Virus record (IMG/VR): IMGVR_UViG_3300018914_000001
Location: 1-64,000 of that record
From: a virus
Strand: one strand, 5' to 3'
Length of the DNA: 64,000 bases
Shown piece after piece: positions 37,668 to 46,245 of the stretch (position 1 is the stretch's first letter; the number at the start of each line of letters is the position of its first letter). The translations under genes were made by a program, and so were the position numbers. The notes beneath the pieces are model-generated. The model was not told where the DNA came from. It searched no databases and saw nothing but the letters and a program-made list of their open reading frames with translations.

Positions 37668-38708
37668 TTATTTTGCACTAGTATCTGCTTCGTGAAGAAA
37701 CATCAGCTTTTGGAACGTTTGCTCTCCTACAAAGTTTTTGAATTTTTCGACTGCTTTTTCTTTCACGTCTTTATATTGCATCAAACGCATATGATATTGA
37801 ACAAGTTCAACAACACGCAATATGGTGTCGATATCATAGCCCCATCTTTGCAGAACAAGAGCCGCAATTTGAGCAGAAACATTCTCATGCCCAATAAAAT
37901 TTGCATAGCGACCATTAAATTCCTTGGTGTAGCCTTTACCTACATCATGGAACAGAGCCGCAAGCATCATCTCTGTTTTGCCCTCAGACATGCCAAAGAC
38001 CTGTTCATAATGCTCATAGGTATAACTCATGGCATGATAGATGTGTCTGGAGACAGAAAAGGCATGGTATTTGCTGTCCTGCGGAAGATTGATACATGGC
38101 TTAAACTCAGGCGCGAGAGTGAGAAGCCAATTAAAGAATTTGTCGTGTTCAATAGCCCCAAATTGAGAAAGAGTAGCATCAACAGCATGACGCCAATCGA
38201 CACGAATTGGGTCTACAAACTTCATAAATTTAATCAAGTCCCACCCCTCAGAATATGTAGGAACTTGCAATCCTTTATACATTTTTCTGATGACTTCTTC
38301 GCCCACAGAACGATCACGAATGCTATCTCTGAAAATACACTTTCCAACAGACGTGTTGAAGTACACAGCGGTAGCCGCAAGGTGATGCTTTGCCATTTCC
38401 TTCAGCAGAGAAGTGCGCCGCTTAGCAGAGGTGTTGGTAGCATCATAAATTACGTTGATGCCTTTCTGAAGGTTTTCTTTAACACGACTATGCAAAAGTT
38501 CAAAGACTTTAGCATGAGATTCGCCTACAGTCTCGCAATTGGGCAGAAGTTGCGTAGCCTCATCTCCTGACAACTCTTTCCGAATATCATCAGAGGAAAG
38601 CCATACAGTATTTTCTTTATTCTCTTGCATGTACCGCTTTGCCCATGTGGTTTTACCAGAAGCAGGAAGACCTACCAAAACGATCAATTCACCTTTATTC
38701 GACATCAT
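37668..38708 (-). CDS. Polynucleotide kinase-like/HD hydrolase fusion
   Basis: 346 residues. The N-terminal half is a P-loop kinase of the T4 polynucleotide kinase type: LVGLPASGKTTWAKR near 10, SSDDIRKEL near 38, IYDATNTSAKRR near 88. The C-terminal half is an HD phosphohydrolase: HIYHAMSYTYEH near 215, LAALFHDVGKG near 240, IGHENVSA near 260. T4 Pnkp pairs a kinase with a phosphatase to heal RNA breaks; here the second domain is HD. With the RNA ligase at 39516 this could be an RNA repair pair. The substrate is inferred. Confidence 0.85.
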   Translation of the reverse strand: MMSNKGELIVLVGLPASGKTTWAKRYMQENKENTVWLSSDDIRKELSGDEATQLLPNCETVGESHAKVFELLHSRVKENLQKGINVIYDATNTSAKRRTSLLKEMAKHHLAATAVYFNTSVGKCIFRDSIRDRSVGEEVIRKMYKGLQVPTYSEGWDLIKFMKFVDPIRVDWRHAVDATLSQFGAIEHDKFFNWLLTLAPEFKPCINLPQDSKYHAFSVSRHIYHAMSYTYEHYEQVFGMSEGKTEMMLAALFHDVGKGYTKEFNGRYANFIGHENVSAQIAALVLQRWGYDIDTILRVVELVQYHMRLMQYKDVKEKAVEKFKNFVGEQTFQKLMFLHEADTSAK

Positions 38709-39129
38709 CAATCGCTCCTCCGTCATAATGGTAATCAAGGTAATAATAGTAATCGTAACATCCTCTGCATCCATCAGCAAATTCTCCACGTGAAAATGTT
38801 GCTGAAGTTCCATCTGTAAATTTCAGTGTTACAGATTCTGCTTCGATACCGCCAGCGTCAGTAATTTCATCAAGAGCTACATCTTCAATCGTCTTACCCT
38901 TCATCTTCTGAAGTCTTTGAACTATGTAGTCTATCTGCCTCTGACGTTTTTGTTTCTCTTGCTCTTTTTTAACACGTTCTGCTTCTTGCTGTGCTAAGGC
39001 TCTCTCCCTAGATTTTTTAGCAAGCTCCCTTTCATTGCAAGCACCGCATTTGCCAAACCTCTGACTTTCGAATGTTGACATTGCGCTACCGCAATTACAA
39101 AATGATATGCCATTCAAACTACTAATCAC
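38695..39129 (-). CDS. Zinc-finger/coiled-coil protein, 144 residues
   Basis: N-terminal CNCGSAM and CGACNERE form a zinc site, then a coiled coil (residues 40-80), and a C-terminal domain TVLKFTDGTSATF-like (ESVTLKFTDGTSATFSRGEF) with a YDYYYYLDYHYDGG tail. It overlaps the kinase-HD gene by 14 bases. Unknown function. Confidence 0.6.
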   Translation of the reverse strand: MISSLNGISFCNCGSAMSTFESQRFGKCGACNERELAKKSRERALAQQEAERVKKEQEKQKRQRQIDYIVQRLQKMKGKTIEDVALDEITDAGGIEAESVTLKFTDGTSATFSRGEFADGCRGCYDYYYYLDYHYDGGAIDDVE

Positions 39130-39472
39130 TCTCCTTTCTTACACCTACTTTCTCCCATACAGATTTTCCAAGCTCATAACCAAGCCTAAAATCCTCAATC
39201 TTCAGAACAAGTTGACAGCTTTGTTCGCTATCGCCGTCAAACCCACAAATAACTCCACGCACAAAATCCTGTCCAAATTCCCCCATCGCAACATGAATAA
39301 TATCAACATTGACTCCCTTTCTACGAATATCAAATTTCTTTTCATAGTAGGCTCCAAGGGCACAAGCACAGCCATTTCTCAGAGTTAAACGTTGGCGTGG
39401 AGTCAGTCCAGTCTCCTCGTATGCTTGAACAATTTCTTCAACAGTTGGAAAAGTCACTTTATGCTTGTTCAT
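39122..39472 (-). CDS. Hypothetical protein, 116 residues
   Basis: Contains ETGLTPRQRLTLRNGCACAL and GVNVDIIHVAMGEFGQDF, resembling phage proteins of the DUF-type that carry CACALG. Start at 39472 behind AAAGGGTGGAG. No function known. Confidence 0.6.
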   Translation of the reverse strand: MNKHKVTFPTVEEIVQAYEETGLTPRQRLTLRNGCACALGAYYEKKFDIRRKGVNVDIIHVAMGEFGQDFVRGVICGFDGDSEQSCQLVLKIEDFRLGYELGKSVWEKVGVRKESD

Positions 39473-39515
39473 TTTTCTCCACCCTTTCGTTGTAGGATTA
39501 GCAAGTTCAGCGAGA

Positions 39516-40682
39516 TCAGTTTTTTCTCGTATCAAAGTACCATTTTGCGGCTGTTTTTCGAATTTCAAGTTCAGTTTCTTTGTTGTCATACATGAGGAAT
39601 GCAAGACCACGAACGTATTTGCCATCTTCATTTTGCGTTTGCTCCATGACAAATTTGGCGTAATCCTTTCTCGACTGGCACTCTTCGCTCAGAGAATAAG
39701 TCCAGATATAGCCAGCCGCACATTCAAACTTTGCAGAAACAGAGCAGAGCAAATCTTGAAGCTCCTCAATTTCTGCGCGAAACTCTTCTGGCACAGCAGT
39801 AATAAGATCATTAAGTTTGCCTTCAACCCACGATTGAACTATTCGCTTTTTGGAGAGTCCATAGGCAATTCTATGGACTTTCATGTATTCGTCACCCTTT
39901 ACTTTCAAGCGAAGCACCGCACCGTCATCAAGCACCCAACGAAGTACGAAACCTTCCTCAGAGTAATGAAGTGTTTTGGCTTTAGCTACAATCTCCTCAA
40001 TTGTGCCTTCAACCTTTTTAGTTACTGGCAGGTTGAAAGATGAACCAAGAGCACTGAGGGTGCTGTAGCCAAAGTCAAAACCTGTAAATCTATTTGTTGC
40101 ACCAATTAATACTAAATCGGTAAAATCATATGGTACAACAACCTTTGTTTCAGGGTGAATAATTTCGCACATAAGAGTGAGAGCGATATATGTCCCACTA
40201 CGAAGGAAAAGGCTGTTAGAACGACTGTATTTATCATCCCAAATCTGTTGTGCAATTTGCGATTGAGGAGAGGTGAAACTGCCGCGAGTAGCCCAACGAA
40301 TCTTTCCATCCAGCCTGTACATGATGCCTAGGGAACCATCTTGTTTAATAGTGATTTCAGGCTTTGGCGCAATTTTTACTCCCGCAATATAACCATTGTT
40401 GGTTATCTTAGTGCGCGGAATCATTGCGTCAAAAGCAGGATTTTCGCCATAGTTGAAAAACTTGGGAAAAGGTCTAGCAAGAACTTCACCAGTTTTTTCG
40501 TTAAGAATCAATCCTCTACATTGAATGTTTATGCCGTTCCATTGGCGTGAATAAACAAGTTCAGGTGTATAGTTTAAAAGAATAACATCAGAGTTTTCAG
40601 GATGCCGAATGAGATTGACGTTACCCTTCTCCACTTCTATCATGTACTGTTCTTTGGTTGGTATAGTGCCATTGAGTTTCAT
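39516..40682 (-). CDS. T4 Rnl1-like RNA ligase
   Basis: 388 residues. The nucleotidyltransferase motifs are in order: motif I KQDGSLGI near 115 with the AMP-accepting lysine, RGLILNEKTGEV before it near 57, motif IV EEGFVLRW near 243, and motif V RLKVKGDEYMKVH near 258. PFPKFFNYGE near 74 is typical of Rnl1-type enzymes. It would join 5'-phosphate and 3'-OH RNA ends; in T4 the role is repair of cleaved tRNA anticodon loops. Start at 40682 behind GGGAGAG. This fits the tRNA-rich and anticodon-mimic content of the window. Confidence 0.88.
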   Translation of the reverse strand: MKLNGTIPTKEQYMIEVEKGNVNLIRHPENSDVILLNYTPELVYSRQWNGINIQCRGLILNEKTGEVLARPFPKFFNYGENPAFDAMIPRTKITNNGYIAGVKIAPKPEITIKQDGSLGIMYRLDGKIRWATRGSFTSPQSQIAQQIWDDKYSRSNSLFLRSGTYIALTLMCEIIHPETKVVVPYDFTDLVLIGATNRFTGFDFGYSTLSALGSSFNLPVTKKVEGTIEEIVAKAKTLHYSEEGFVLRWVLDDGAVLRLKVKGDEYMKVHRIAYGLSKKRIVQSWVEGKLNDLITAVPEEFRAEIEELQDLLCSVSAKFECAAGYIWTYSLSEECQSRKDYAKFVMEQTQNEDGKYVRGLAFLMYDNKETELEIRKTAAKWYFDTRKN

Positions 40683-40730
40683 TGATACAATCACTCTCCC
40701 ATTGTTTATTAGATGTATAGCCTGATAAAA

Positions 40731-40985
40731 CTATTCAAGCTCACCACATCCCATTACTGTTTTCCCATCTGTAGAGTAAACAGGCGACAAGCTATTTGAG
40801 TGAGAACGACTTCTGAAATAGAAACATCCAGTCTCCTTGTGTTTAACTATGTCATACATTCCATATCCTTCGTAAACAACGCCATCTCGTACAAGAAGTA
40901 AATCGCTATTAGAGGTTGCGCTGTTGGCACTACATCCAATAGCTAACATCGAAAGAGTCAGAATAAAAACAAAATTTTTGTTCAT
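40731..40985 (-). CDS. Small lipoprotein
   Basis: MNKNFVFILTLSMLAIGCSA is a signal sequence with lipobox LAIGC; the rest (GVVYEGYGMYDIVKHKETGC) resembles the lipoprotein at 49466. It should be anchored to the membrane surface. Start at 40985 behind AGGGGG. Confidence 0.75.
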   Translation of the reverse strand: MNKNFVFILTLSMLAIGCSANSATSNSDLLLVRDGVVYEGYGMYDIVKHKETGCFYFRSRSHSNSLSPVYSTDGKTVMGCGELE

Positions 40986-41025
40986 AAGATAACCCCCTAA
41001 AAGATCGCTTTTCTGTATAGCATGA

Positions 41026-41048
41026 TAATGGGGTAGTTTCCTACCCCA
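41026..41048 (-). terminator. Hairpin after the TerF-like gene
   Basis: GGGGTAG-GAAA-CTACCCC stem-loop followed by ATTATCAT. Confidence 0.5.
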
Positions 41049-41060
41049 CACCATTTTTAT

Positions 41061-41855
41061 TTACTTTACAATGCCTTTAGCACGTGCATTCTTCAACCAT
41101 TGAGGAAACTTGTACAACATCTTTTGGTATAGTTCGTCCTCACTCATTTTCAAGAAGTCATTCATAGAGAAAAAGCCTACATTGTCCAGCTTGCTTGCTT
41201 GCTGAAGGAAGTTGAATCCAAAGCCTATTCCTACGAATTGAAAGAAGATAGGAAGGTCTTTGGTAGCTTCCAACAGGCGCATAGCCTTTTCCCTGTCTTG
41301 ATTTTCTCCATCTGTGACAATCATTACATATGCAGGTTCTTCGACAGTTTCAATGGCGGTAGAGCCATCTTGCTTTTTGTTAAATCCAAAGATTTTTCCA
41401 ATCCCACCAAGGATACTGTTAAGTACGTTTTTAGCGGAGGCGGGTAAGATGCCAGTGCTGGCGTACTTGTCGATTACAGCCTGAATGGATGGTGCATATG
41501 CAGTTCCTCCATCAGTGCCATATCTTCTGTACAGATTGTCAGCGTAACCATAGAAGTCATCTTTACTCAGTTCGCCAATGTCAACGACAGAATGGTTCAG
41601 CAAGAACATGTCGATTGCTCCATTGTCATCAAAGCGAACACCAAGAGCCAGAAGCTTGTCTATAATAGCTTGTACAGTTCCATTGCGGAACATCCCATCC
41701 ATAGAAGGAGAGTAATCAGTGACAAGAGCTACTTTTGCCTTCTGTCCATTCAATCCGCAAACCTCAACAGCTTTTTGTGCAACCTTTTGAAGATTAACAA
41801 ACTGTTGCTGTGCTTCGGCCTTACCAAGATTTACTTTATAAAAAGGTTGAGACAT
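41061..41855 (-). CDS. TerF-like von Willebrand A protein
   Basis: 264 residues. The metal-ion-dependent adhesion site is TDYSPSMDGMF near 46 (DxSxS), with GTDGGTAYAP near 112 and MIVTDGEN near 177. This matches the vWA domain found at the C-terminus of TerF. Together with terC and terD it extends the ter system; vWA proteins usually mediate metal-dependent protein contacts. Confidence 0.85.
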   Translation of the reverse strand: MSQPFYKVNLGKAEAQQQFVNLQKVAQKAVEVCGLNGQKAKVALVTDYSPSMDGMFRNGTVQAIIDKLLALGVRFDDNGAIDMFLLNHSVVDIGELSKDDFYGYADNLYRRYGTDGGTAYAPSIQAVIDKYASTGILPASAKNVLNSILGGIGKIFGFNKKQDGSTAIETVEEPAYVMIVTDGENQDREKAMRLLEATKDLPIFFQFVGIGFGFNFLQQASKLDNVGFFSMNDFLKMSEDELYQKMLYKFPQWLKNARAKGIVK

Positions 41856-41857
41856 TT

Positions 41858-42415
41858 TTATACTCCTCCTTGTTTGTCTACAGCCAAAAGACTGGTGACA
41901 ATTTCATTTACCATCTTGCCATCTGCTTTGCCTTTAACAAGAGGCATCAGTTTGCCCATCAGCTTGCCTTTATCAGAAGTGCTGTAGTAGTCGTGAGCTT
42001 CCATAATGCTCATGACCAAACCCTTTACTTCGTCATAGGACATTTGCTGAGGCATGAATTCCATCAGCAGTTTAATACTGTGTTCTTTCTCCATGCGAAT
42101 GCCAGCGTGAGTATTCGCTTTTTCATACTGTTGCGGATCAAATTCATCAGTGATTGCTACAGACTCAGGCAGAGCGTCGAGCATATCTTGATGAGATTTG
42201 ATTTCCTTTTTTACAACAGCAATAAACTCGTCTTCTGTGAGATCACGCCGCATCGCCTTTTCAGCTTTTTGCACAGCGTCTTTCAAGCCGCGATATGTAG
42301 ACAGACGGTTCTTTTCGGTTCCATCAGTCCAATCGCGCCCAATTTTACGAACATCTTGCATGGCGGTTTTGATAAGCCCCTCGATGCTGGAGTTGTATTT
42401 TTGATACAGACTCAT
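41858..42415 (-). CDS. YqeY/GatB-tail-like protein
   Basis: 185 residues. The C-terminal two thirds (KADGKMVNEIV, STSDKGKLMGKLMPLVKGKADG) match the YqeY domain that GatB uses to contact tRNA. Stand-alone YqeY proteins have unclear roles. A tRNA-related function would fit this locus. It ends two bases before the TerF-like gene. Promoter at 42455-42483. Confidence 0.8.
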   Translation of the reverse strand: MSLYQKYNSSIEGLIKTAMQDVRKIGRDWTDGTEKNRLSTYRGLKDAVQKAEKAMRRDLTEDEFIAVVKKEIKSHQDMLDALPESVAITDEFDPQQYEKANTHAGIRMEKEHSIKLLMEFMPQQMSYDEVKGLVMSIMEAHDYYSTSDKGKLMGKLMPLVKGKADGKMVNEIVTSLLAVDKQGGV

Positions 42416-42454
42416 TTCGACATCCTCCTTGTATTCAATTATTCCTCTACTAAT

Positions 42455-42483
42455 AATATAAGGATTAGCAAAGGAATTGTCAA
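42455..42483 (-). promoter_or_regulatory. Promoter for the YqeY-like and TerF-like genes
   Basis: TTGACA, 17 bases, TATATT on the minus strand. Confidence 0.8.
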
Positions 42484-42486
42484 CCC

Positions 42487-43056
42487 CTAAATACGAAATT
42501 TTTCTATTGAATTGATGGCTTTATTAAGAACTTTTAGTTCATCGGCTAATATTGACAACTTTGCCCTGCATTCTTCAATATGATTAATTTCCGTTGATGT
42601 ATTTAATGTATCAAGACATTCATTAATTTTTGCCCTTATGATTTCGCGTCTAAGCGCATAATCAAATTCAGGCGGGACAACAACTTCTTTATAAATATTG
42701 TCATCCATAATATGTCCAGATAATATTTTTACCCTGTAAATATGGTCATTTTTAGAGTAGAATTTTTCTGCATCAAGAGCAAGCATTTCTATAAATTTAT
42801 CTAGGATCAGTATAAAATCAGCATCTTTTCTAGATATACGAAGCTTCTCTATTAAAATGCTAACACAACTTCCTTTTCCAGCGTAATTATGAACATGAAT
42901 GATATATTCATCCAAACTACTAAAAGAAATGATTAATGAATCTCCTTTGATAGTAGTCTTACAGAGAATATATTGTTTTGCGAAATGAAACCATTTTTCA
43001 AATTTTTCTTTGCTAGCCTCCCCTATAATATTTACATAACTAACAAGTTTGTTCAT
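42487..43056 (-). CDS. Hypothetical protein, 189 residues
   Basis: No recognised family; mixed alpha/beta N-terminus, helical C-terminus. More AT-rich than its neighbours, which suggests a different origin. Confidence 0.6.
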   Translation of the reverse strand: MNKLVSYVNIIGEASKEKFEKWFHFAKQYILCKTTIKGDSLIISFSSLDEYIIHVHNYAGKGSCVSILIEKLRISRKDADFILILDKFIEMLALDAEKFYSKNDHIYRVKILSGHIMDDNIYKEVVVPPEFDYALRREIIRAKINECLDTLNTSTEINHIEECRAKLSILADELKVLNKAINSIEKFRI

Positions 43057-43074
43057 TTCTTATCACCTCTCCTT

Positions 43075-43257
43075 TTATGCTTTACTATATTTCATTTCAT
43101 TCGTCTTCAAATCAAATTCAGCAAAGAGGTAACTTCCATCCTTCTCAATCTTAGCCCATCTAGATTGAATTTTACCACCACACGAACATTTGATTTTTTC
43201 TTTCTGTCGAATTTCGATTTGACCACATGATTTACACCAATTCACCAATTGAAGCAT
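43075..43257 (-). CDS. Zinc-ribbon protein, 60 residues
   Basis: WCKSCGQ near residue 7 and KCSCGGK near 23 form a zinc ribbon. Start at 43257 behind GAGAGGGTG. Unknown function. Confidence 0.6.
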   Translation of the reverse strand: MLQLVNWCKSCGQIEIRQKEKIKCSCGGKIQSRWAKIEKDGSYLFAEFDLKTNEMKYSKA

Positions 43258-43277
43258 AGTTCTACACACCCTCTCAT

Positions 43278-43460
43278 TTAGGCAAATAGCAAAAAGAATA
43301 TAAGACACATAATGATAAAAGCTCCAATCCATCTAATACAACGCCACACCAATTTAAAACAAAAAATAATAGCCATTAATATAATTTGCAAAATGTACGC
43401 TGGCAACATTAACAAAGTCCACAACCCAATAATCATTTTATTGAGAAATTTTTGATACAT
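43278..43460 (-). CDS. Small two-pass membrane protein
   Basis: Sixty residues with two hydrophobic segments and a central RCIRW. Ribosome binding site AGGAGAGGG. It abuts the NAD kinase gene. Confidence 0.6.
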   Translation of the reverse strand: MYQKFLNKMIIGLWTLLMLPAYILQIILMAIIFCFKLVWRCIRWIGAFIIMCLIFFLLFA

Positions 43461-43461
43461 T

Positions 43462-44274
43462 TTATCCCTCTCCTGCAATTAGTTTTTCGCGTACACGTTG
43501 CCAAAATGGATGTGGGCGGTAACGTGCAAACTTTATTTTTTTATCTGCAAGTTGCACTGTTATTTTGTATACATTTCCAACATCAACTTTTTTTCCATCA
43601 ATTCCAATTACATAATCATTTCTATTATTTGGAATGTATATATCAAGTGTTTCTCCCCTGCCTAAAATCATAGGATTGTTTAGTATCTTAAACTTAACAT
43701 TGCTAATCCACGCCACCCCATTTACTTGCATACAATCCAAGGATGGATGATATATAGCACCGCCTAAAGAATGATTATATGCTGTAGAACCACATGGAGC
43801 GGACACTACAATGCCATCTCCATGCGCGACTTCAAATGGTTGTTCATTTACAAATAAAGACGCAACAAGTGTGTTGAAGTCAGTAGCCTTTATAGCTAAA
43901 TCATTAGCACTGTAGAAGGTGTGAATGCCTTCTTCCTTTGTTACAATGTCAACTCTGATTGTCGTGTAATCCGCAATCTCTGGCTCACCTTGTATCATCA
44001 TTTCAGCAAGCCTATGATATTCTTCTTTACCCCAATCAGCAAAAAAGCCCAAGGTTCCAGTGTGAATGCCTACGTAAGTACAATCGAATTGGTATTTATG
44101 AAACGCTCTTAATACTGTTCCATCTCCACCAACACAGATTACACACTGAGGTTTGTCACTCAATTCCCAGCCAGCACCTTGCAATCTGTGCAACATTTGG
44201 TCACGAACATTGACGCTATGATAATCTCCTTCATCCTTGATAATTATGTTAAACGTTTTCTTTTCGTTTTTCAT
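43462..44274 (-). CDS. NAD kinase
   Basis: 270 residues. GGDGT near residue 48, HTGTLGFFAD near 71, NDLAIKA near 125 and DGIVVSAPCGSTAYNHSLGG (near 153) are the defining motifs of NAD kinase, which makes NADP from NAD and ATP. The protein is full length. Carrying it could raise NADPH for deoxyribonucleotide synthesis. Start at 44274 behind GGGAGTG. Confidence 0.93.
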   Translation of the reverse strand: MKNEKKTFNIIIKDEGDYHSVNVRDQMLHRLQGAGWELSDKPQCVICVGGDGTVLRAFHKYQFDCTYVGIHTGTLGFFADWGKEEYHRLAEMMIQGEPEIADYTTIRVDIVTKEEGIHTFYSANDLAIKATDFNTLVASLFVNEQPFEVAHGDGIVVSAPCGSTAYNHSLGGAIYHPSLDCMQVNGVAWISNVKFKILNNPMILGRGETLDIYIPNNRNDYVIGIDGKKVDVGNVYKITVQLADKKIKFARYRPHPFWQRVREKLIAGEG

Positions 44275-44354
44275 AAACACACTCCCATTCATCTAATTAT
44301 CTAAAGGTTATCATAATAATCTAAGATATCATAATAACTCATTATATCACCCTT

Positions 44355-44624
44355 TTATTCAAATGGAATACTTCTGTAGTCAATCATTCGATCACGAATT
44401 TTAACCCCATCAGTAGGTAATAAATATTTTAATATTTTTCCATCATACTCTAAAGATTTTGCTTCACAGTTGGAGGAGCCATGCTTATCCACAAGCTCCC
44501 ATGCAACCTCTCGCGGATAATATGTTAGCCCACCATCTTTAGGAATCAAAGTGTATCCAATAACGACAGGAATAACGCTCCCTTCCTGTTTCTTAGCAAC
44601 TGCATTAACAAGTTTGTAGTTCAT
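44355..44624 (-). CDS. Hypothetical protein, 89 residues
   Basis: No recognised family; central YPREVAWELVDKHGSSN. Separated from NAD kinase by about 80 AT-rich bases. Confidence 0.55.
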   Translation of the reverse strand: MNYKLVNAVAKKQEGSVIPVVIGYTLIPKDGGLTYYPREVAWELVDKHGSSNCEAKSLEYDGKILKYLLPTDGVKIRDRMIDYRSIPFE

Positions 44625-44629
44625 GTTGT

Positions 44630-45235
44630 TTACACTCCTAGTTCTTTTTTTAGGTTGCCAAGCATAAGTTTGATCTCCTCTGGTGTAAAACGTTCGTATC
44701 CCACAGGTTCATTTCGATATGCGAATCTGTTGATATAGACATCCTTACTCTTCAGTTCTTGGTCGCTGAATTGGTATAAGAGAAGACATGTAGGCTCATC
44801 ACTGGCAATAATACTGTGAATCGTTTGAGTATCACAATAGTATCCCTGACCAGCAGTGTAAATGTTGCTAGTCTCTATGTCAAGCCCAAGATTTGCTTGA
44901 AAAATCAAACGTTGATCTCTAGGCTTGTACCAATCATAGGTATATTTCCTATAGTCATAACCTTCACCTTCTACAAAAGTGTCATGTTGTACAGAGCCAT
45001 ATAACACTTCTGTAGTGAAATTATAGCCATGATTGTGCGGATTTACAAGGTGTACACCTTTGGCTTCGATCAGCTCAGGAATGAGAAAAAAGAGTTTCAT
45101 GTTCATCTTCTCGCTCCTGAACAGGTCGATGTACCACAACCCTTTTGCGTGATAATCCTTGAAAGAGTTTTGAATACAAGACTTCATGGAAAGTTGGTCG
45201 ATCAAATTTGCTACGATGTGCTTGGCTATGCTCAT
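44630..45235 (-). CDS. Cupin-like protein, 201 residues
   Basis: NPHNHGYNFTTEVLYG near 68 and YYCDTQTIHSI near 133 resemble the two metal-binding motifs of cupins (HxH…E…H). A cupin could be a small-molecule dioxygenase or binding protein; the substrate is unknown. Confidence 0.65.
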   Translation of the reverse strand: MSIAKHIVANLIDQLSMKSCIQNSFKDYHAKGLWYIDLFRSEKMNMKLFFLIPELIEAKGVHLVNPHNHGYNFTTEVLYGSVQHDTFVEGEGYDYRKYTYDWYKPRDQRLIFQANLGLDIETSNIYTAGQGYYCDTQTIHSIIASDEPTCLLLYQFSDQELKSKDVYINRFAYRNEPVGYERFTPEEIKLMLGNLKKELGV

Positions 45236-45249
45236 TGTAACATTACCTC

Positions 45250-45360
45250 CTAGTCGAAAACTCTTACGATCAGTTTAAATATCCCATAAACCAACCAGCC
45301 AACAGCTTCGATCAAATCAGAGATGATTGGAATATCAATCTTGCGATTTCGCTTCTTCAT
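45250..45360 (-). CDS. Small amphipathic/membrane protein, 36 residues
   Basis: Starts MKKRNRKIDIPIISDLIEAV, then a hydrophobic segment (GWLVYGIFKLIVRVF). Ribosome binding site GGAGGCTGAGG. It overlaps the next gene. Confidence 0.5.
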   Translation of the reverse strand: MKKRNRKIDIPIISDLIEAVGWLVYGIFKLIVRVFD

Positions 45361-45526
45361 CTTCCTCAGCCTCCATACAAGTTTTCTCTTTCCCTTTTAA
45401 TAAATCTTGATACTCCTTACTACATCTTAGCACTTCACATCTTGGGCAGGGGGAAATGATGAAGAGTTTCCCTGCATAGATACATTTTTCTCCAGACACG
45501 TAAATGCAGTCTTTGGGCATTGCCAT
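45335..45526 (-). CDS. Cysteine-rich protein, 63 residues
   Basis: Contains CIYVSGEKC, CPRCEVLRC and a further cysteine, then an acidic tail. Probably binds zinc or an iron-sulfur centre. No family recognised. Confidence 0.55.
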   Translation of the reverse strand: MAMPKDCIYVSGEKCIYAGKLFIISPCPRCEVLRCSKEYQDLLKGKEKTCMEAEEDEEAKSQD

Positions 45527-45539
45527 TAGTTGTTTCCTC

Positions 45540-45743
45540 CTAGAATATGAGTAATGCGAGAAAGAACAATGGAGTTAGCATAACTGCATACCAGAATCCA
45601 AAGACGAAAAATGCCACAACAAACTTCATGGGCGTTGAAGTTACACGCCTTCCATTGAAAGAGAATTTACCATTACTAAATTGCATGAAGAATGCGGTAA
45701 GAAACGTTATGACGATCCAAAGTAAGAAAAACTTAATGAACAT
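45540..45743 (-). CDS. Two-pass membrane protein, 67 residues
   Basis: Two hydrophobic segments flank a short polar loop (SNGKFSFNGRRVTSTP). Unknown function. Confidence 0.6.
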   Translation of the reverse strand: MFIKFFLLWIVITFLTAFFMQFSNGKFSFNGRRVTSTPMKFVVAFFVFGFWYAVMLTPLFFLALLIF

Positions 45744-45747
45744 TATA

Positions 45748-45864
45748 TCACCCTCTCAATTTAGAATTAAAGGCACACCAAGTTTTAAAGCTTAATGGTT
45801 TTTCATATTCTTTTTTACATCTTCTGACATACAACCTATACCTCAATTTCAACCACCAACTCAT
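45748..45864 (-). CDS. Small basic protein, 38 residues
   Basis: Starts MSWWLKLRYRLYVRRCKKEY behind a strong ribosome binding site (AGGAGGGGCG). Ends LRG. Highly basic and aromatic. Unknown function. Confidence 0.5.
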   Translation of the reverse strand: MSWWLKLRYRLYVRRCKKEYEKPLSFKTWCAFNSKLRG

Positions 45865-45903
45865 TACGCCCCTCCTCTCTAAAATTCCTGTTTTATCGAG
45901 AGC

Positions 45904-46095
45904 TTAAATCCTATTTCGCAAATGTTTGCCACGTCTTTCTTTAAACCAACGCCTAATCGCTCTTTTAGCAAGCCACTTCGTTGGCTCGAAGCCACAACCG
46001 CAGACTGCCACATGAGTTTTTACACCTCTGTTAACAATATACCAGTAAAAACCAAAGTCTTTATCCGTTTCGATTTTACCAACATATCTTTTCAA
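45904..46095 (-). CDS. Hypothetical basic protein, 63 residues (TTG start)
   Basis: Starts at TTG behind GAGAGGG. Contains WLAKRAIRRWFKERRGKHL, a strongly basic helix. No family recognised. The bases 46096-46245 upstream carry a 39-codon frame without a ribosome binding site, which I do not call. Confidence 0.55.
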   Translation of the reverse strand: MKRYVGKIETDKDFGFYWYIVNRGVKTHVAVCGCGFEPTKWLAKRAIRRWFKERRGKHLRNRI

Positions 46096-46245
46096 TTATT
46101 TCATCCCTCTCGATAAAAATTTTCTTTTAACGGAAATTACAACACTAAGATCACTTTGTAAAGTATAGCTGTCGTATCCTTCCGCATCTGTTACAGATAC
46201 TTTGTTGGAGCGCACTCAGATGGGCTACAAGAGTCTGTTATAGAA

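Noticed and set aside
46103-46222. 39-codon frame (MRSNKVSVTDAEGY…) ending before 45904-46095
   Set aside because: GTG start without a ribosome binding site, directly after an in-frame stop; possibly a remnant, but not supportable as a gene.
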